A DNA stretch of 64,000 nucleotides from JASGCL01 sp965262775 (GTDB taxonomy: Bacteria > Pseudomonadota > Alphaproteobacteria > JASGCL01), in the NCBI GenBank assembly GCA_965262775.1, contig CBDHFT010000005.1:46217-110216 (forward strand), written 5' to 3'. Shown one piece after another: positions 46,214 to 55,501 of this stretch; position 1 is the stretch's first letter, and each line of letters starts with the position of its first letter. Under the pieces are notes generated by a model. It saw only the letters and a list, made by a program, of their open reading frames with translations, made no database searches and was not told where the DNA came from. The position numbers and the translations under genes are program-made.

Positions 46214-47506
46214 TTAATAACGATAATGGTCCTTTTTAAATGGTCCCTGGTCGCCCACGCCAATATAATCGGCTTGCTTCTTGGTCAATTTGGTAAGTTG
46301 CGCGCCCAATTTATCCAAATGCAGCATAGCAACTTTTTCGTCCAACTCTTTGGGTAAAACATAAACCTTTTTTTCATAATTTTTATGGTTATTCCACAAT
46401 TCCATTTGACCCAAAACTTGGTTGCAAAAACTGGCCGACATAACAAAGCTTGGGTGACCCATGGCACAACCAAGGTTGACCAAGCGACCCTCGGCCAAGA
46501 TGATAATTTTCTTGCCATCGGCCATTTCAACTTCATCAACCTGGGGTTTGATATTATGCCATTTAAAATTACGCAATTGATTGATTTGAATTTCGCTATC
46601 AAAATGGCCAATGTTGCAAACAATGGCGCGGTGCTTCATCTGGCGAATATGCTCTAGCGTAATAACATCAACATTGCCAGTCGCTGTAACAAAAATATCG
46701 GCGCGGGGCGCGGCATTATCCATGGTTACCACTTCGTATCCTTCCATCGATGCTTGCAGGGCGCATATCGGGTCAACCTCCGCCACCAAAACGCGGCAAC
46801 CCGCTTGGCGTAGCGAAGCCGCCGAACCCTTCCCCACGTCGCCATAACCGCACACCATGGCGACTTTTCCCGCCATCATGACATCGGTCGCACGGCGGAT
46901 AGCATCCACCAAACTTTCGCGACAGCCATATAAATTATCAAATTTTGATTTGGTCACCGAATCGTTAACATTGATGGCGGGCGTCATCAATGAGCCAGTT
47001 TTTGCCATGTCATATAATCGCAAAACACCCGTCGTGGTTTCCTCGGTGATGCCTTTGACATCTTTTAATATCGCGTGATAATTTTCATCGCTGTGCATGA
47101 TTTGGGTTAAATCGCCGCCATCGTCCAATATCATGTTGCATTGCCAACCATCGGGGCCCGTGATGGTTTGTTTGATAGCCCACCAGAATTCTTCTTCATT
47201 CATCCCCTTCCATGCGAAGACTGGCACGCCCATTTTGGCAATGGCCGCCGCCGCATGATCCTGGGTTGAGAAAATATTACAAGATGACCAGCGAACCGTG
47301 GCACCCAAATCGATTAATGTTTCAATCAACACCGCGGTTTGAATTGTCATATGCAAACAGCCCGCAATTTTTGCCCCCTTCAAGGGTTTGGATTTGCCAT
47401 ATTCGGCGCGTAAAGCCATCAGTCCAGGCATCTCGCCATGGGCAATGTCAATTTCCTTCATGCCCCATTCGGCAAGGCTGATATCTTTTACTTTATAATC
47501 GTTCAT
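46214..47506 (-). CDS. ahcY: Adenosylhomocysteinase
   Basis: 430 aa, intact. GCLHMTIQTAVLIETL, the NAD-binding GYGDVGKGSAASLRQ, CNIGHFDSEIQ and the C-terminal LHLDKLGAQLTKLTKKQADYIGV with the final DHYRY (Lys/Tyr contacts NAD across the tetramer). Splits S-adenosylhomocysteine into homocysteine and adenosine. tsaE follows. Confidence 0.97.
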   Translation of the reverse strand: MNDYKVKDISLAEWGMKEIDIAHGEMPGLMALRAEYGKSKPLKGAKIAGCLHMTIQTAVLIETLIDLGATVRWSSCNIFSTQDHAAAAIAKMGVPVFAWKGMNEEEFWWAIKQTITGPDGWQCNMILDDGGDLTQIMHSDENYHAILKDVKGITEETTTGVLRLYDMAKTGSLMTPAINVNDSVTKSKFDNLYGCRESLVDAIRRATDVMMAGKVAMVCGYGDVGKGSAASLRQAGCRVLVAEVDPICALQASMEGYEVVTMDNAAPRADIFVTATGNVDVITLEHIRQMKHRAIVCNIGHFDSEIQINQLRNFKWHNIKPQVDEVEMADGKKIIILAEGRLVNLGCAMGHPSFVMSASFCNQVLGQMELWNNHKNYEKKVYVLPKELDEKVAMLHLDKLGAQLTKLTKKQADYIGVGDQGPFKKDHYRY

Positions 47507-47572
47507 GATTTTTAATAGTCTTTGTCATTAACAAATTATTGCTGGTTTGGCAAATGTTATTTCTTTTTACAT

Positions 47573-47612
47573 GGGTAAATTTTATAAATTCACCCTATTT
47601 ATATATTGTCAA
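47573..47612 (-). promoter_or_regulatory. ahcY promoter with palindrome
   Basis: Minus strand: TTGACA (47,607-47,612, overlapping the trpF stop) followed 17-20 bp later by AT-rich -10 candidates (ATTTAT/TATAAA). A 23-bp imperfect palindrome, arms GGGTGAATTT and AAATTTACCC (47,573-47,595), covers the -10 area. Candidate operator of a SAM-cycle regulator. Confidence 0.4.
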
Positions 47613-48268
47613 ACCCTAGCCGCCCTACAAAATTTTTTTATTTTGGCGGGCGATTTTTTACCAACCGATTCCTCCACGCCGCTGGAAACATCGACCCCAT
47701 ATAAATTATTATTGAGGCTATTGGTTTGTTTGATAGCCGTGCCAACATTGTCGGGCGTCAACCCACCCGCCAAAAAAAACGGCGTGGCACCATGATAATC
47801 ACCAAGGATTAACCAATCAAAAACCCGCCCCAAACCGCCGCGGCGATTAATATTTTTATCGATGGTTTTATTTAACTTGGTGTCGAATAAAAAATAATCG
47901 ATGGCATCTTCATAATCTTTGGTTGCCTTTAAATCGTCTTTGTCGGCAATGGGAATAGCCTTGATAATTTTTTTTTGGGTTTGATTTTTAATTGCCAGGC
48001 AGAGGTCGGGCGATTCCTCGCCGTGCAATTGCACCGCATAGGGATTGCATTCTTTAATCAAATAGGTCGCTTCATCAAGGGCGGGATTAACCAACAACAA
48101 AACAGGTTTTATTTTTTTATCAGCAATGGATAACAGATGTTTCGCGGTTGCCAAATCAACAAAGCGCGGCGATTCGGGCGCGACCACCAGACCAAAAAAA
48201 TCTGCCCCAGCCTGCTGAGCGGCTTGCAAGCCCGCCTCATCATTGATGCCGCATATTTTTATTTTCAT
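47609..48268 (-). CDS. trpF: Phosphoribosylanthranilate isomerase
   Basis: 219 aa TIM barrel. KICGINDEAGLQAA with the catalytic Cys, ADFFGLVVAPESPRFV, VQLHGEESP, FFLAGGLTPDNV and YGVDVSSGVEESVGKKSPAKI. Third step of tryptophan synthesis. trpB and trpA, its usual followers, are not here. 24 bp after pyrF. Confidence 0.95.
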   Translation of the reverse strand: MKIKICGINDEAGLQAAQQAGADFFGLVVAPESPRFVDLATAKHLLSIADKKIKPVLLLVNPALDEATYLIKECNPYAVQLHGEESPDLCLAIKNQTQKKIIKAIPIADKDDLKATKDYEDAIDYFLFDTKLNKTIDKNINRRGGLGRVFDWLILGDYHGATPFFLAGGLTPDNVGTAIKQTNSLNNNLYGVDVSSGVEESVGKKSPAKIKKFCRAARV

Positions 48269-48292
48269 TAGTTTGATAACCTCAACATCATA

Positions 48293-49012
48293 TTATTCTT
48301 TTGTCATGTTATGGAATTGATTTATTTTTTGTAATTCCGCGACGGGGTCATGGGCTTGCAATATACCGCGCCCCATGACTATGAAATCCGCGCCGTCGGC
48401 TATGGCTTGCTGTGGCGTTGCCACCCGCTTTTGGTCATCGCGCTTATTACCGTCCAAAGATATGCCAGGGGTGATAATGACAAAACCATCGCCCCCGATG
48501 TTAGCCGCCCTGATATTTTTTATTTCCAAGGGCGAGCAGATAATGCCCGCCATACCACAATCGGCGGCATTCTTGGCCAAATTGCAAACAACCTCGACTT
48601 GCGCCATATTTCCCATACCCATGACCGCCATGTCAGATTTATCCAGGCTGGTCAGCAACGTAACCCCCAGCAATTTGCTATGTTTGTTTCTTTTTTTGAT
48701 AACTTCCGCGGCACGCTGCATCATTTCGGCCCCACCCGTGGCATGTAATGTGATGTAATCAGGTTCTAGCCCAGCATCGAAAATAGAGGACAAAGCACCC
48801 GCAACCGTGTTGGGAACATCGTGCAACTTGATATCAAGGAAAATAGGTAAAGAAGAAAATTGCTGGTCAATTTTTTTTATGCCAGCCAAACCATTGGCAT
48901 AAAAAAATTGCAAACCAAGTTTTATACCAGCCAAATGATCTTTTAAAGGCTCAATGATTGATTCCGCTTCGGCAAGGTTTCCTTTATCAACGGCTAAAAA
49001 TACTTTTTTCAT
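48293..49012 (-). CDS. pyrF: Orotidine 5'-phosphate decarboxylase
   Basis: 239 aa. VDKGNLAEAESII, catalytic LDIKLHDVPNTV (Asp-Lys-x-x-Asp), ITLHATGGAEMM, VITPGISLDG and FIVMGRGILQAHDP. Last step of UMP synthesis. Heads a pyrF-trpF pair. Confidence 0.96.
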   Translation of the reverse strand: MKKVFLAVDKGNLAEAESIIEPLKDHLAGIKLGLQFFYANGLAGIKKIDQQFSSLPIFLDIKLHDVPNTVAGALSSIFDAGLEPDYITLHATGGAEMMQRAAEVIKKRNKHSKLLGVTLLTSLDKSDMAVMGMGNMAQVEVVCNLAKNAADCGMAGIICSPLEIKNIRAANIGGDGFVIITPGISLDGNKRDDQKRVATPQQAIADGADFIVMGRGILQAHDPVAELQKINQFHNMTKE

Positions 49013-49044
49013 ACCCCTGCTGTTTTATTCTCCACTTTATATAG

Positions 49045-49103
49045 GTTGTAAATTTTTTATGGGCGGCTGTCAACTGCGCTGCTTAACAATAAATAATTGT
49101 TAA
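49045..49103 (-). promoter_or_regulatory. pyrF promoter with upstream palindrome
   Basis: TTGACA (49,068-49,073), 17 bp, TACAAC (49,045-49,050), then a short leader with GGGG before the ATG. Upstream lies a perfect 8-bp inverted repeat TTAACAAT/ATTGTTAA with a 5-bp loop (49,083-49,103), function unknown. Confidence 0.45.
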
Positions 49104-49130
49104 AGCCAGCCGTGAAATAGTTCGTGGCAA

Positions 49131-49761
49131 TTATTTTTGCTTTTCCAATATATCTTGGCTTATTTTGACAGCGCGTCTTTTACCATCGCGGTCAAAACAA
49201 CGTTGAACATAACTATCAAAAATGTCATTTTTTTCCACCATGCCCCACATCATGGTCCAATGCAGGGTGCTAGCAATTAAAATATCCACCAAATAAAAAT
49301 CATTGCCAGTAATATAATCGTTTTTTTCCAGGGTGCTTTTTAATAAATTGACAAATTCGGCCAAGGGTGGCCAACCAGCCGTTGTTCTATCCGCATCTTT
49401 AACCTCAATTTTTACGGTGAGCATCCATCATGGCGGGTTCCATGACGCCAGGAATCAAAAACAACCAACGCAAATAAGCACCACGCTGCGCATCCCCCAT
49501 TTTTGGCGCAAGTTTTTTTTGCCCATATTCATCGCCCAAATAGGCCAAAATTGCCGCGGTTTCGGTTATAACCACACCATCGACCACGATGGCGGGTAAT
49601 TTGCCAAAGGGATTGATTTTCAAAAATGCTGGCGATTTATGTTCTTGCTTACTATAAGCCAATGTTTTTAATTCGTAAGCCTCGCCAATTTCTTCCAACG
49701 CCCATAAAACCGTTTCGGCGCGCGTTTGCGGCGCGTAGTAAAAACTAATATTTTTTGCCAT
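49131..49761 (-). pseudogene. Glutathione S-transferase, frame broken once
   Basis: About 209 aa when joined. The thioredoxin-like N-domain (49,761-49,405) has ALEEIGEAYELKTL, FLKINPFGKLPAIVVDG and ITETAAILAYLGDEY. The helical C-domain (49,424-49,131) has NDFYLVDILIAS. They meet at five A (49,409-49,413 as T5); four A gives DAHRKIEVKDADR. Substrate unknown. Follows a small membrane protein by 4 bp. Confidence 0.88.
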
Positions 49762-49765
49762 GAAG

Positions 49766-50155
49766 TTATTTTTTTAACAGGAAATACAAACCATAAAAAA
49801 TAATGCCGTAGGCTGGAATGCCGACCAACGCCCATTTAACAAAATCAAATTTCATAAAACCAATTAGGATTATCAAATCCATGACGATATTAACCAAGAA
49901 AAAACTATGGGCGGTAAACAGCCCCAAACTATCACCCATATCCCCAGCCCGTAGGCGCAGATAAAAAATGACGGTCGCGGCAATAAGCACAACAAAGGCA
50001 ATGGTATGCAACAGATTATCCGCCAAGGCCACTTCCTTATCGGTGATGCCCATCAATTTCATGTAAATAATGCCCGAAAGAAAGGCCAAAGCCCAGGCCG
50101 CGAACCCATAACCCAAAGAGGGTAAAGAAAATTGCTCGAATATAATTTTTGTCAT
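49766..50155 (-). CDS. Small four-helix membrane protein
   Basis: 129 aa, not recognised. Four hydrophobic helices (about 15-35, 48-67, 82-103, 107-126) with short polar loops and a C-terminal LLKK. It precedes the GST gene by 4 bp, so they are probably co-transcribed. Confidence 0.65.
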   Translation of the reverse strand: MTKIIFEQFSLPSLGYGFAAWALAFLSGIIYMKLMGITDKEVALADNLLHTIAFVVLIAATVIFYLRLRAGDMGDSLGLFTAHSFFLVNIVMDLIILIGFMKFDFVKWALVGIPAYGIIFYGLYFLLKK

Positions 50156-50222
50156 TTTGTGTGGCTTGTGCTACCTATCCTTGTGAAGAACTATAAAATA
50201 AAAAAATAAAAAAATCAACAAA

Positions 50223-50978
50223 ATGAATTTCTCAAAAACATTAATTATTTGGCTGGTTATTATCGGTGGGATAGTTTGGCTTTTCCCGCAAACTCTTTCC
50301 CTCAAGTTATCAAATTTGCTTTATCGCCGTGGCCAGGGTGATGTGCGGCAAGCGGTCGACACCACCACCGCCCCATGGAATGCGGTTGGGCGATTACAAT
50401 TGCCCAACGCTATCTGCACCGCAACCTTGGTTGCGCCCAATGTAATTGTTTCGGCGCGTCATTGCTTTGGCAAGGCTAATAAAATTATTCCAGCGGATAA
50501 AATTACATTCCAATTAGAACGCAACGGAAAATTAGAGAATATTTCCAACCTTAAGAAAATATTTTATCCTGACGTTGGTTTTCTTACCTCCCAAACCAAA
50601 AACATAAAAAATGATTTTGCTTTTGCCCTACTTAGCGATCCCGTCGACATAAAAAAATTTAAGGTTACCTTCCCCGCCATCGCCAGCATCAGCCCCACCA
50701 TCAAACAACCATTGACGCAGGCTGGCTATGGCGCCAACAAAGAAAAACTATATGGCGATAATTGCACCACCATCGCCGTAACGGGCGAATTGATTATTCA
50801 ACATAATTGTTTGATAACCTTTGGCGATAGCGGCGGCCCTATCTTTTACCAAAAAAACAATCAGTGGTTTTTGGCGGGCGTCAATAGTTTCCTGGCGGAG
50901 ATGCAATTAACCCAAAATGCCTTCGCCATTGGCCCCGAAAATTATTATGCAGCCTTACAAAAATTTATGGCGCAGTAA
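50223..50978 (+). CDS. Trypsin-like serine protease
   Basis: 251 aa with an N-terminal membrane helix or uncleaved signal (residues 6-25). Catalytic triad visible: His in VSARHCFG, Asp in KNDFAFALLS, Ser in TFGDSGGPIFY. CTATLVAPNVIVSARHC matches the S1 family. Likely a periplasmic or secreted protease. Cysteines suggest one or two disulfides. Alone on the plus strand. Confidence 0.88.
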   Translation: MNFSKTLIIWLVIIGGIVWLFPQTLSLKLSNLLYRRGQGDVRQAVDTTTAPWNAVGRLQLPNAICTATLVAPNVIVSARHCFGKANKIIPADKITFQLERNGKLENISNLKKIFYPDVGFLTSQTKNIKNDFAFALLSDPVDIKKFKVTFPAIASISPTIKQPLTQAGYGANKEKLYGDNCTTIAVTGELIIQHNCLITFGDSGGPIFYQKNNQWFLAGVNSFLAEMQLTQNAFAIGPENYYAALQKFMAQ

Positions 50979-51056
50979 AGGCGGCACAAGTTTTGTCCAA
51001 CATTTGCACAAGTCCTGCCCGAGGCTTACGATAACTATCCCCCAGCAACTCACCAA

Positions 51057-51956
51057 TTATTTTGGCATAAAAAACTTTTGCCAATTTATCGGCGCGTGAT
51101 TTTCGAAAAAATCGCGGCGCGCCAACAAGAAAATAAACAGCAGCAAAAACAAACCATAGAGCATGCCGACAGAAAGCCCCGCGTAGAGGAAAGCCGCGAC
51201 CAAAACAAAGCCCGATAACAACAACCGATGGGGCGACCAAGCCGATACCGCCACCAACAACAAAACCAGCCAACCGAAACCTTCTAATTTTAAACTATTT
51301 TCGCTGATAATATCATGCGCCAACAGCGGTTGCATCGCGGTGCTATTAACGATGATAGTCAGCAAGAGGCTTGCGCAGCCTATCAAAACCATGCCCAAAA
51401 AATTAATAAGAAATTGCCAACGCCGAATATGGTAAAGTTGCACCAAGACCGCTGGTTCGTCGCCGATACCACGCAATACCATGCCCAATTTTGTTTTATA
51501 AAGGAAAAAACTTGCTGCCAACAAGAATAATATAACCAAGTAAGGAAGGACATATTCTAAGGCAAAGGGCAAATCAGTGCTTTGCAATTTTAATTCGCTG
51601 TTTTGAGGAGCCACCGTGGTTCTTATGGCCACGCCCAAAAAGAAAATAAGAATGCCCGCCCAAATTTGATTGACCTTCATTATTTCGGATAATAAAAAAT
51701 ATAACATACCCAAAGCAACCGCGAGAACCATGGCGGCGAACAGGCTAAGTAAAAATCCATGGCCGCCATCATTGCCCTGATACAATCCTGCGTGCATTGC
51801 ATATTCTGTTACGGTGACAACGCTCAACACTATCCCCTCTATGCCCCATTGCAATAACCCAGCGCGTTGACATAACAGCAACCCCAAACCCATCAACCAT
51901 AGCGGCGTGGATAAAGAAATAATACTGGTCCAAATGGAAAATATATTTTCTAACAT
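51057..51956 (-). CDS. ABC importer permease, nucleoside type (YufQ-like)
   Basis: 299 aa, eight or so membrane helices of the BPD_transp_2 family. LCQRAGLLQWGIEGIVL corresponds to the conserved RxGxxNxGxEG segment, and KTKLGMVLRGIGDEPAVL is the coupling-helix region. Together with the next permease and the double ATPase it forms a BmpA/NupABC-type system for nucleosides or similar. No periplasmic binding protein is nearby. Confidence 0.85.
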   Translation of the reverse strand: MLENIFSIWTSIISLSTPLWLMGLGLLLCQRAGLLQWGIEGIVLSVVTVTEYAMHAGLYQGNDGGHGFLLSLFAAMVLAVALGMLYFLLSEIMKVNQIWAGILIFFLGVAIRTTVAPQNSELKLQSTDLPFALEYVLPYLVILFLLAASFFLYKTKLGMVLRGIGDEPAVLVQLYHIRRWQFLINFLGMVLIGCASLLLTIIVNSTAMQPLLAHDIISENSLKLEGFGWLVLLLVAVSAWSPHRLLLSGFVLVAAFLYAGLSVGMLYGLFLLLFIFLLARRDFFENHAPINWQKFFMPK

Positions 51957-51959
51957 TTT

Positions 51960-53094
51960 TTATTTCGTCTTAGGTTTTGCTTTTGTGTTTTTTTCTTGTT
52001 TTTGATTCGCGGCCTCGCTCGCCATGGCATTAACGCGAAAGCGAGATAAGAGGGTATCAAAATCCAATTGATATCTATTCATAAAATCAATGGTCAACAA
52101 AGAAACTAAAGATACAACACAAAAGATTTCGAACAGCCCGTCAATTGGAATAGTTTTTTTGTTCAAGGTTCTTTAACGACGTAGCGACGAAGGCTAATAA
52201 CAGGCTGATAATCATTGTGCCCCACGGCGTCATACGCCCCATGGCGATGGCAACCACAACAACCATCGTCAATGACCAAAGGGGCACCGCCAAGGAACCA
52301 TCGCCAGCCCGCATCCCCACCCAATTATCGACCAAGGCTGCTGCGCCCGCTAAACCCGCAATGGTGCCCCCCGTAAGAATAATAAACCAATATATGTTCG
52401 ATTCTTTTTGCCCTGTTTCCCCTATCCCTTGTCGGCCATGACCCATTAATTTAATTTGGAATGAGATAACATGGTAGCGATACAAGAGTGAAAAGCAAAG
52501 CGCCGAGAACAGAGCATAAAAAATACCATAATGAAAGATATTAAAAAAGATATCAGGTAGAAAATTATCTATGGCGGTCAAGGACTTCGTCCAATCGATA
52601 CTATTTTCAAACCCAGCAAAAGAATAATGGGCGACAAAAACCAAAAATATAGAGCTTAAAATTTCATGCGTTCCCATTTGCCGTCGCAACATACCCACCA
52701 CCAAGCTCATCGCCATACCAATCGTTCCAGCCCCAATGAGTATGATTATCAACAACCATTGCCCCACATGTTCAGAAAACTTTTCAATAATCCAAGCAGA
52801 TAATATCATGCCTGCCAAAAATTGCCCCTCGGCCGATAAATTATATATACCGCCGCGGAATGACATGGCCGATACCAAGCCGCATAAAATAAACGGCGTC
52901 GCACGGGTAAGGAAGCTTAGAAAAATATTTTTATCCAAAAATATCATGCCCATTGAATGAAAGGTTTCACGGAAGGAAACATGATAAAAAGCCAGCAAAA
53001 TAAAAAAAACCAACAGCGAGAACAGCCCTGCAATGACCACGGGCCACCATTGATGGTCTTTCGACACGGTATGTTTTTTGGTTAAGGCTATCAT
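51960..53094 (-). CDS. ABC importer permease, nucleoside type (YufP-like), C-terminus shifted
   Basis: The frame as given runs from 53,094 to 52,141 (317 aa) and stops after LKNLEQKNYSN. The following frame (to 51,960) carries PIDGLFEIFCVVSLVSLLTIDFMNRYQL, the last helix expected in this family. They meet at seven A (52,154-52,160 as T7); six A joins them into about 377 aa. FRGGIYNLSAEGQFLAGMI is the family core. Its start overlaps the ATPase end by four bases. Confidence 0.82.
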
Positions 53095-54692
53095 GCGACT
53101 TTCTCCATTTTGCTTTTTTTGCCCACGCGTTGCACGGCATGGCCAACCATCAAGGATTCTATAAAATCCTTACTCTGATCTTTAACTTCGTAAGGCGGCG
53201 AAAGCAAACCGTTAGCAAAGACATAGACTGTATCGCAGATAGAAAAAATTTCTTCCACATCCGACGATATGATGATAACGCCCGCGCCTTTTTCTACCAA
53301 GTCATTGATGACTTGGTGCGTCAGCAATATTATTTTTTTATCAACGCCCACATAGGGTTCGTGTAAAATAAAAATTTCAGGCATCAAAGCTAATTCGCGC
53401 CCGACAACAAATTTATACTTATCGCTCTCTGGCAATTCTTTGAACAAGCGGCGATGATTTTGAATAGGCAAATCGTATTTTTTTATAATACTATCGGCAA
53501 TGCTGTTAACATAATTGCCATTGATGATACCAAATTTTTGACCTTGCGGACGTGCCACCAAAAGATTCAGCAGGTTATCAAAAACATCAAGGTTATCCAA
53601 TATAGATTTTTGCTGCCAATGCTTAGGGATAAAGCCAATATTCTTCTTACGCCTCGCCACCACGTCTTTGTTAGCAATCGGTTCCTTGCCGTGCCATTTT
53701 ATCATACCAGGGGGCAACAGGATATCGCCACGCAACGCAGCAAATAACTCGTCATCACCGTTATCAGGCAAACTCACAATGCCCAACACTTCGCCCGCGC
53801 GTAAAGAAAAATTGATGTTGGATAGACTCACCCCTTGTTCGGCCTCGTAACTAAGGTTATCCACCGCCAACAAATTGGTTTTATGGTCAATATGGCTTAT
53901 TTCCCTTATTTCTTTTTTACCATCGTTCAACATGTCGATAATTTGTTTCTTATTTTTTTTCTTTGGGTCAAAATCCATGACGCGCCTGCCCTGTTTTAAC
54001 AATGTTATATCATCGGCAATTTTTAACGCATCGTCTATAAGGTCGGTGCTGTAAATAATTGTCATGCCTTGCTTTTGCCATTGCTTTAGCAAATGATAAA
54101 ATTTTGTTTTACCATAATTAATGATTTTATCACTGAGGTTATCTATCAATAGCAACCGCGGATTATTAAATAAACAACGGACGATATTGGCTTCCAATTT
54201 TTCATTGCTGGTTAATTCCTTGATAGGAATGTCAGTTAAAAAGTGAAAACCATTGATAGCCATAATGCTGTTAACCCGCAGCATGATATCTTGCGCATGT
54301 TTATGTATCCCCCAACCATATAAAATAGCCATGTTTTCAATAAAATTAGCCTGGGGTAGCAGGCCTGGCCCATTATCAAGCAATGCCAGGTTGCGTATCT
54401 TATCTTTTTTGCTTTGCTTGTTTTTCCACCAAGAAAGCAAGTTTTTGTTTTTTATCTTATCCCTCAAATCAGTTGTTGCTTCAGCGGTGATGTTTTTGCC
54501 CTGCCAATATATCGCCCCTTCATCGGGGTGGCTATATCCTGCAATGATATTAACCAAGGCGCTTTTACCTGCGCCGACATCGCCCAACAGCGCATGGCAT
54601 TCACCAGCGTGCACCGTCATATTAACCGATGCCAATATTCGCTGGTGCCCAAAAAGTTTGCTAATCTGTTCTAGTCGTAATAACTCGGCCAT
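53091..54692 (-). CDS. ABC importer double ATPase with degenerate motifs
   Basis: 533 aa, two ATPase halves as in YufO/NupA/MglA. First half: Walker A GDVGAGKSALVNIIAG is intact in its GKS, but the signature is ELTSNEKLEAN instead of LSVGEQQ. Second half: Walker A position reads SLPDNGDDELFAAL (no GKS/T), signature ELPESDKYKFVVGREL, Walker B-like EIFILHEPYVGVD. Only the first P-loop can plausibly bind ATP. It heads the operon with both permeases. Confidence 0.82.
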   Translation of the reverse strand: MAELLRLEQISKLFGHQRILASVNMTVHAGECHALLGDVGAGKSALVNIIAGYSHPDEGAIYWQGKNITAEATTDLRDKIKNKNLLSWWKNKQSKKDKIRNLALLDNGPGLLPQANFIENMAILYGWGIHKHAQDIMLRVNSIMAINGFHFLTDIPIKELTSNEKLEANIVRCLFNNPRLLLIDNLSDKIINYGKTKFYHLLKQWQKQGMTIIYSTDLIDDALKIADDITLLKQGRRVMDFDPKKKNKKQIIDMLNDGKKEIREISHIDHKTNLLAVDNLSYEAEQGVSLSNINFSLRAGEVLGIVSLPDNGDDELFAALRGDILLPPGMIKWHGKEPIANKDVVARRKKNIGFIPKHWQQKSILDNLDVFDNLLNLLVARPQGQKFGIINGNYVNSIADSIIKKYDLPIQNHRRLFKELPESDKYKFVVGRELALMPEIFILHEPYVGVDKKIILLTHQVINDLVEKGAGVIIISSDVEEIFSICDTVYVFANGLLSPPYEVKDQSKDFIESLMVGHAVQRVGKKSKMEKVA

Positions 54693-54763
54693 TTATTATT
54701 AATTAAACCTGTTTGCCATGGTTGGCAAGCATATTTTCTAAACTATAAATGACAAAATATATA

Positions 54764-55231
54764 TTAATATTTTTGCTTAACCAAGGTTTTTCCGTTTAGA
54801 CGCTCGATAAAAAAACGCAAAATATCTTTACCAGCTAGCTGGGTTTTGTAAGGCGCGGCAACCATCTGCATCGAACCATCGGCTTGCAATTTTTGAGCTA
54901 GTTGCAAAACCTGGGTCAACAGGTCCATAAAATCTAACCCCAATGCGTCACACAATATTTTCATTTTATCAAATGAAAGAGCAACCTTGCCCGCCATCAT
55001 GCGGCTCCATGTTGGTTGGCTAATCTCAACCTGGCGCAGTGCCATTTTTAAAGCTTTCTTTGCTTGGCTTGTGTTAGATAGTTGCTGATAAATAACTTGC
55101 CCATAAACTTGTGAAAGGGTGAAGGATGTTCGCTCGCTAGCGGCCATGAATCCATCCTGCAATCTTCCTTGCAATCCATTTTGTAATTGGGTTGGCAATG
55201 TATGTTCCAACAATAGTTGACCATTTGTCAT
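54764..55231 (-). CDS. XRE-type helix-turn-helix regulator
   Basis: 155 aa from the ATG at 55,231, which has an AAGGA 2-6 nt and a GGAG further upstream; a TTG six codons earlier is less likely. The HTH lies at about residues 83-125: ALRQVEISQPTWSRMMAGKVALSFDKMKILCDALGLDFMDLL. The N-terminal half and the tail are not recognised. It is 71 bp upstream of the ABC importer operon on the same strand and may control it. Confidence 0.7.
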   Translation of the reverse strand: MTNGQLLLEHTLPTQLQNGLQGRLQDGFMAASERTSFTLSQVYGQVIYQQLSNTSQAKKALKMALRQVEISQPTWSRMMAGKVALSFDKMKILCDALGLDFMDLLTQVLQLAQKLQADGSMQMVAAPYKTQLAGKDILRFFIERLNGKTLVKQKY

Positions 55232-55470
55232 TTCCTTGCTCCTCTCCAAAGGTTAAAGTTAATGTTATCTTGGGGGTTAGAAAATATGTATCTAAAAAAA
55301 TAATATTTTCTAACTTCCTATGTTTATATTAGATGTATTGTGATAATAAAACAACTATAAATTGCTACTAAAATGCTTTTTTACTTGCCTAGTCTTACTT
55401 ATTCTATCTTGTTGTTTGTTAAGAATTTATGAATCATGCTTAAGCCTGCATCCTCAACATTAACTAAAAA

Positions 55471-55489
55471 ATATCATTTTTTATGATAT
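55471..55489 (+). promoter_or_regulatory. Palindrome before hemW
   Basis: ATATCAT and ATGATAT with a five-T loop, a perfect 7-bp inverted repeat just upstream of the AGGG ribosome site and the hemW start. Operator or mRNA hairpin. Confidence 0.35.
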
Positions 55490-55501
55490 AAGGGTGACAT
55501 C

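Noticed and set aside
47507..47608. SAH riboswitch before ahcY
   Set aside because: No matching stem-loop arrangement; only a DNA palindrome over the promoter.
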